From: Oscillospiraceae bacterium
GTDB lineage: Bacteria > Bacillota > Clostridia > Oscillospirales > Ruminococcaceae
DNA: 10,045 nt
Assembly (NCBI GenBank): GCA_017416665.1
Contig: JAFQBO010000395.1
Coordinates: forward strand, 1 to 10,045
Direction of reading: 5' to 3'
The first letter of the stretch is position 1, and the number at the start of each line of letters is the position of its first letter. Below, piece after piece: positions 7,731 through 10,045 of this stretch. The notes beneath the pieces were generated by a model. It had not been told where the DNA came from, searched no databases, and worked only from the letters and a program-made list of their open reading frames with translations. A program made the position numbers and the translations under genes.

Positions 7731-7806
7731 TTAAAGGGATGTACAGAGCAAGAATCTCTTTATTATATAATTGGTATGTTTTATTCAGAAAAGGAGGAAA
7801 ACACAA

Positions 7807-8634
7807 ATGAAAGCAAAAAAAATTCTGGCAGGTGCATGTGCTTCACTTATGCTTGCAATGACAACTGCTACAGCTGTTTCAGCAGCTGACACAGTAAACG
7901 TAACAATCGGTAACGCAACAGCAGAGGCTGGTGGAAAGTTCTCAGTAGATATCGATCTTTCAGGTATTCCGGCAGCAGGTATCAATGGTTGTGAATTCGG
8001 TGTTAAGTTTGACTCAACAGTTCTCACAGTTACAAACGTAAAAGCAGGTGAACTTGCCGTTGAAGATGCTACATCACTCGAAGGTGTAAACACACTTGAA
8101 ACAAACATTCAGTCAGGTCTCGTAAGTGTAATTTATGGTCTCGCTGATACAAACAGCTACATTACAGGCGAAGGTACATTCCTTACACTCGAAGGTACTG
8201 TAAGCAACACAGCAGCGGCAGGTAAGTACGACATTGAACTCGTTGCTATTGACAGAGTTGCTGGTACAGACGGTACAGCTACAAACACTGATATTATTTT
8301 CGGTAATCTCGCTGATGACAACGTAACATACACTGTTTACACACCAACAATTACAGATGGTTGGGTTGAAGTAACAGGTGATTCATCAACAGAATCTACA
8401 GAAGGCACAACAGTTGAAATCGGCGAACCAACAATGCTTGGTGACGTAAACCTCGATGGTGCTATAGGCGTTGCTGATATTTCTACTCTTGCAAAGTATA
8501 ATGTAAACCCGGATGTTTATTCACTTAGTGGCGTGGCTATTGCAAATGCAGACGTAACTAAGGATGCAAAAGTTGATGGACTCGACCTCAACGCAATTAT
8601 TGAATACTGTCTCAAGTCAATCAGTGAATTCTGA
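7807..8634 (+). CDS. scaC: Cellulosomal adaptor scaffoldin, single cohesin plus dockerin (ScaC-type)
   Basis: A 275-residue secreted protein. Order of parts: Sec signal peptide (KAKK, hydrophobic core, A-x-A cleavage near AVSA|AD, residues 26/27); a cohesin-like beta domain (about 29-187); a Ser/Thr/Glu-rich linker (190-208); and a C-terminal dockerin (about 210-275). The dockerin shows two calcium loops: D213-x-N215-x-D217-G...D224, canonical, and D249-x-T251-x-D253...D260, in which Thr replaces Asn at position 3. In R. flavefaciens, ScaC is an adaptor whose dockerin binds ScaA cohesins and whose own cohesin recruits a different set of enzyme dockerins. Size, domain order and location directly before a larger scaffoldin fit this. 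AGGAGG (7792-7797) fixes the ATG at 7807; an in-frame TTG at 7771 is rejected. The gene ends in tandem stops TGA TAA. Codon use is strongly biased (ACA, GCA, GTA/GTT), as in highly expressed genes. Confidence 0.87.
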   Translation: MKAKKILAGACASLMLAMTTATAVSAADTVNVTIGNATAEAGGKFSVDIDLSGIPAAGINGCEFGVKFDSTVLTVTNVKAGELAVEDATSLEGVNTLETNIQSGLVSVIYGLADTNSYITGEGTFLTLEGTVSNTAAAGKYDIELVAIDRVAGTDGTATNTDIIFGNLADDNVTYTVYTPTITDGWVEVTGDSSTESTEGTTVEIGEPTMLGDVNLDGAIGVADISTLAKYNVNPDVYSLSGVAIANADVTKDAKVDGLDLNAIIEYCLKSISEF

Positions 8635-8749
8635 TAAATAAAAAAGAGAGTTTTTTTGTATTTAAGCCTGTTGGCTTAATATAAAAGCGGGGATCACCCA
8701 AAATAATAAAACAAAGCTCATGAAAAATGAGTAGAAAGGAAAAAAAGTG
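8635..8749. other. scaC-scaA intergenic region with small hairpins
   Basis: It contains a 7-bp hairpin TTAAGCC/GGCTTAA with TGTT loop (8662-8679), a short GGG/CCC stem (8690-8699) and a 5-bp hairpin CTCAT/ATGAG (8717-8731) that ends 3 nt before the scaA ribosome binding site AAAGGA (8735-8740). None is followed by a T-tract, so no proper terminator is seen and read-through from scaC into the next gene is likely. A promoter within it (TTGTAT, 18 nt, TATAAA at 8656-8685) is only weakly supported. Confidence 0.5.
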
Positions 8750-10045
8750 ATGAAGAAAGGTAAAATTCTTTCAGTCTTAACATCATTGGCTATGACAGGC
8801 TCAATGATTTTAAGCGCAGTTCCTTTTACAGCGTCAGCAGCGTCTCCTGTAGGATTGGAACTGAACTCTCCAAAAGTGGAATACTCACTTGACGAGATCA
8901 AAGCAGGTGCTACTGCAACAGTTTACGTTGACGTAAACACAGAATTTAGTTCAGATGAAGGTGTAACAATCGTTGAATTCAACCTTACTCCGGATGAATG
9001 GGGTACAGTTGATCCGGTAAACCTTGAACTCTGCGATCCAAGTTATCTTGCAACAAATGATGGTAGCTATTTTGAATATGATAACATTGATACATCAGGT
9101 TCATCTGCAGGTAGTATCTGGACAAAGGATGTTCCGGAAACATATTTCCCAATTTATGATTTCTACGGCGACAGTAACGGAACATTTGCTTATGACGATG
9201 CTCATCCGGCAAAAGCATGTCTTATGACAAACTCTACTTTAGGTTACTTCCGTACAGGCGAAGGTGATGGCGAACATATTGCAAAGTTTGATGTAGAATT
9301 CCCTACTGATCTTGCAGAAGGTACATACACAATTAACCTTACAGGAACAAGAACAGCTATTAACACAAACCCAGCTGACGTAACAGCTTTAAAATGGGTT
9401 GATATTGAAAATCCTGGTTCAATTACATTCACAATCGGTGATGGTGATGTAACAACAACAACTACAACAACTGATGAACCTGATGTAACAACAGGTACAA
9501 CACTTGCTAAGAAATATGATGCTGAGTGTGACATCTGGATTGAAGATCAGATCAAGGGTGAAGCAGGTTCAAAGGTACTTGTTCCACTTTGGATGGATAT
9601 GCACGGTGAAACACACGAAAGTCTCGGTCTCCAGATCAATTACGATAACACAGCACTTACACTTAACAAGGTTTATAACTCAAAGCAGGCTGGCTATGAC
9701 GGCACAGGCTTTGAAGGTGGTTCACTCAAGTCAAGCATTAAGCAGGATGAAGGTAATGTAGTAATCCTTTATGTACTCAAGGGCGATACACCAATTACAA
9801 ACGATCCAAAGTATCCAGTTTGTGTTCTCGAATTCACAGTAAGTGATTCAGCTACAGGCGAATATCCACTTACAATGGTTAACCAGTTTAACCCAGATGA
9901 ACCAATTGAAGTAGTTCATGTTACAGGTTCACAGGGATCACCTGATATGTACTTCACACCAATAGTTGACAACGGTTCTATCTTAGTTGGTGAAGAAGGT
10001 ACTACAAGCTCATCATCAGGCACAACAACAACAACAACTACTACT
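8750..10045 (+). CDS. scaA: Primary scaffoldin, ScaA-type (N-terminal 432 residues; runs off the window)
   Basis: An open frame of 432 codons continuing past the window end. It begins with a Sec signal peptide (KKGK, hydrophobic core, cleavage near TASA|AS, residue 30). Residues about 32-230 form an unassigned domain with cohesin-like strands (ATVYVDV at 55-62, then IAKFDVEFP...GTYTINLTG at 177-199, and GSITFTIGD at 223-231). A Thr-rich linker follows (235-251, T run at 235-241). A clear cohesin spans about 253-415 (SKVLVPLWMD; LGLQINYDN at 292-300; CVLEFTVSDSATGEYPL at 358-374; DNGSILVG at 407-414). A second Ser/Thr linker starts at 416 and ends in a Thr run at the window edge. In R. flavefaciens, scaA follows scaC and encodes an N-terminal domain, one to three cohesins and a dockerin for ScaB, which fits. 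The ATG at 8750 has AAAGGA 9 nt upstream. Further cohesins and the dockerin are not visible; another scaffoldin type cannot be fully excluded. Confidence 0.85.
   Translation, partial: MKKGKILSVLTSLAMTGSMILSAVPFTASAASPVGLELNSPKVEYSLDEIKAGATATVYVDVNTEFSSDEGVTIVEFNLTPDEWGTVDPVNLELCDPSYLATNDGSYFEYDNIDTSGSSAGSIWTKDVPETYFPIYDFYGDSNGTFAYDDAHPAKACLMTNSTLGYFRTGEGDGEHIAKFDVEFPTDLAEGTYTINLTGTRTAINTNPADVTALKWVDIENPGSITFTIGDGDVTTTTTTTDEPDVTTGTTLAKKYDAECDIWIEDQIKGEAGSKVLVPLWMDMHGETHESLGLQINYDNTALTLNKVYNSKQAGYDGTGFEGGSLKSSIKQDEGNVVILYVLKGDTPITNDPKYPVCVLEFTVSDSATGEYPLTMVNQFNPDEPIEVVHVTGSQGSPDMYFTPIVDNGSILVGEEGTTSSSSGTTTTTTTT

Larger units (their letters stand above)
7209..7806. other. 598-bp divergent regulatory region between the ger operon and scaC
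   Basis: No gene or plausible small ORF with a ribosome binding site was found on either strand. It is very AT-rich. Its recognisable contents are the candidate ger promoter (7247-7276), three forward sigma-A promoters (7389-7417, 7465-7493, 7652-7680), a 12-bp palindrome AGAAAATTTTCT (7435-7446), a weak 5-bp hairpin TGTGT/ACACA (7514-7527), an AT-only-like stem ATAAAAAC/GTTTTTAT (7563-7587), and an inverted repeat (7707-7730). The scaC leader is therefore between about 120 and 385 nt long depending on the promoter used. No known riboswitch class was recognised. Confidence 0.6.

Noticed and set aside
7771..7806. TTG start adding 12 residues to ScaC
   Set aside because: It would put a charged stretch before the signal peptide and would read through the strong AGGAGG site that serves the ATG at 7807.
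7209..7806. CRISPR array, tRNA, riboswitch or insertion-sequence remnants in the long intergenic region
   Set aside because: No regularly spaced repeats, cloverleaf, known aptamer core or transposase fragment could be seen.
8662..8679. TTAAGCC/GGCTTAA hairpin as a scaC terminator
   Set aside because: It is followed by ATATAAAAGCGGGG and no T-tract on either strand fits; termination there is not supported.
8720..8750. Tiny leader ORFs before scaA (ATG at 8720 with stop at 8732; ATG at 8727 with a TGA overlapping the scaA start as TGATG)
   Set aside because: Neither has a ribosome binding site, the peptides are 4-7 residues, and the reading frame runs through the scaA ribosome binding site; likely chance.

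Overview
The window looks like a chromosomal segment of a cellulosome-forming Ruminococcus, most likely R. flavefaciens or a close relative. The strongest evidence is at the right-hand end. There, a small secreted protein with one cohesin and one dockerin (ScaC-type adaptor) is followed by a larger secreted scaffoldin (ScaA-type). This is the order known for the start of the R. flavefaciens sca cluster (scaC-scaA-scaB-cttA-scaE). AT-rich intergenic DNA, AGGAGG-type ribosome binding sites and Gram-positive spore-germination genes agree with a Clostridia host.

Left part (1-2120): a minus-strand pair encodes a CPBP-family intramembrane protease and, 17 bp downstream, a short-chain dehydrogenase/reductase cut by the window edge. 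Divergent from it is a small Nudix hydrolase of the Ap4A-hydrolase type. The intergenic space carries two well-formed, oppositely oriented sigma-A promoters.

Convergent spacer (2121-2433): two short terminators with an identical 9-bp stem, one for each converging gene, bracket a roughly 195-bp structured block. The block consists of a long imperfect palindrome flanked by two smaller perfect hairpins. It is best read as a MITE-like or dispersed repeat element and is not an ordinary terminator.

Middle (2434-7208, all minus strand): purA (adenylosuccinate synthetase) has its own promoter. Upstream lies a complete three-gene germinant-receptor operon of the gerA type (A, B and lipoprotein C subunits) whose reading frames overlap by 14 and 50 bp. 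A candidate sigma-G (forespore) promoter precedes gerA. The operon implies an endospore-forming lineage, or one that has kept germination genes, although cellulolytic ruminococci are usually described as non-sporing.

Right part (7209-10045): a 598-bp gene-free regulatory region separates the divergent ger operon from the sca genes. It holds three near-consensus sigma-A promoters pointing to scaC, each with an exact 17-bp spacer, two of them sharing a 13-bp sequence at the -35 box, plus an inverted repeat. scaC and the first 432 codons of a scaA-like gene follow. Together these encode the adaptor (its dockerin plugs into scaffoldin cohesins, its cohesin recruits further enzymes) and a primary scaffoldin for extracellular plant-fibre degradation. 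The scaA-like gene starts with an unassigned domain that itself has cohesin-like features.
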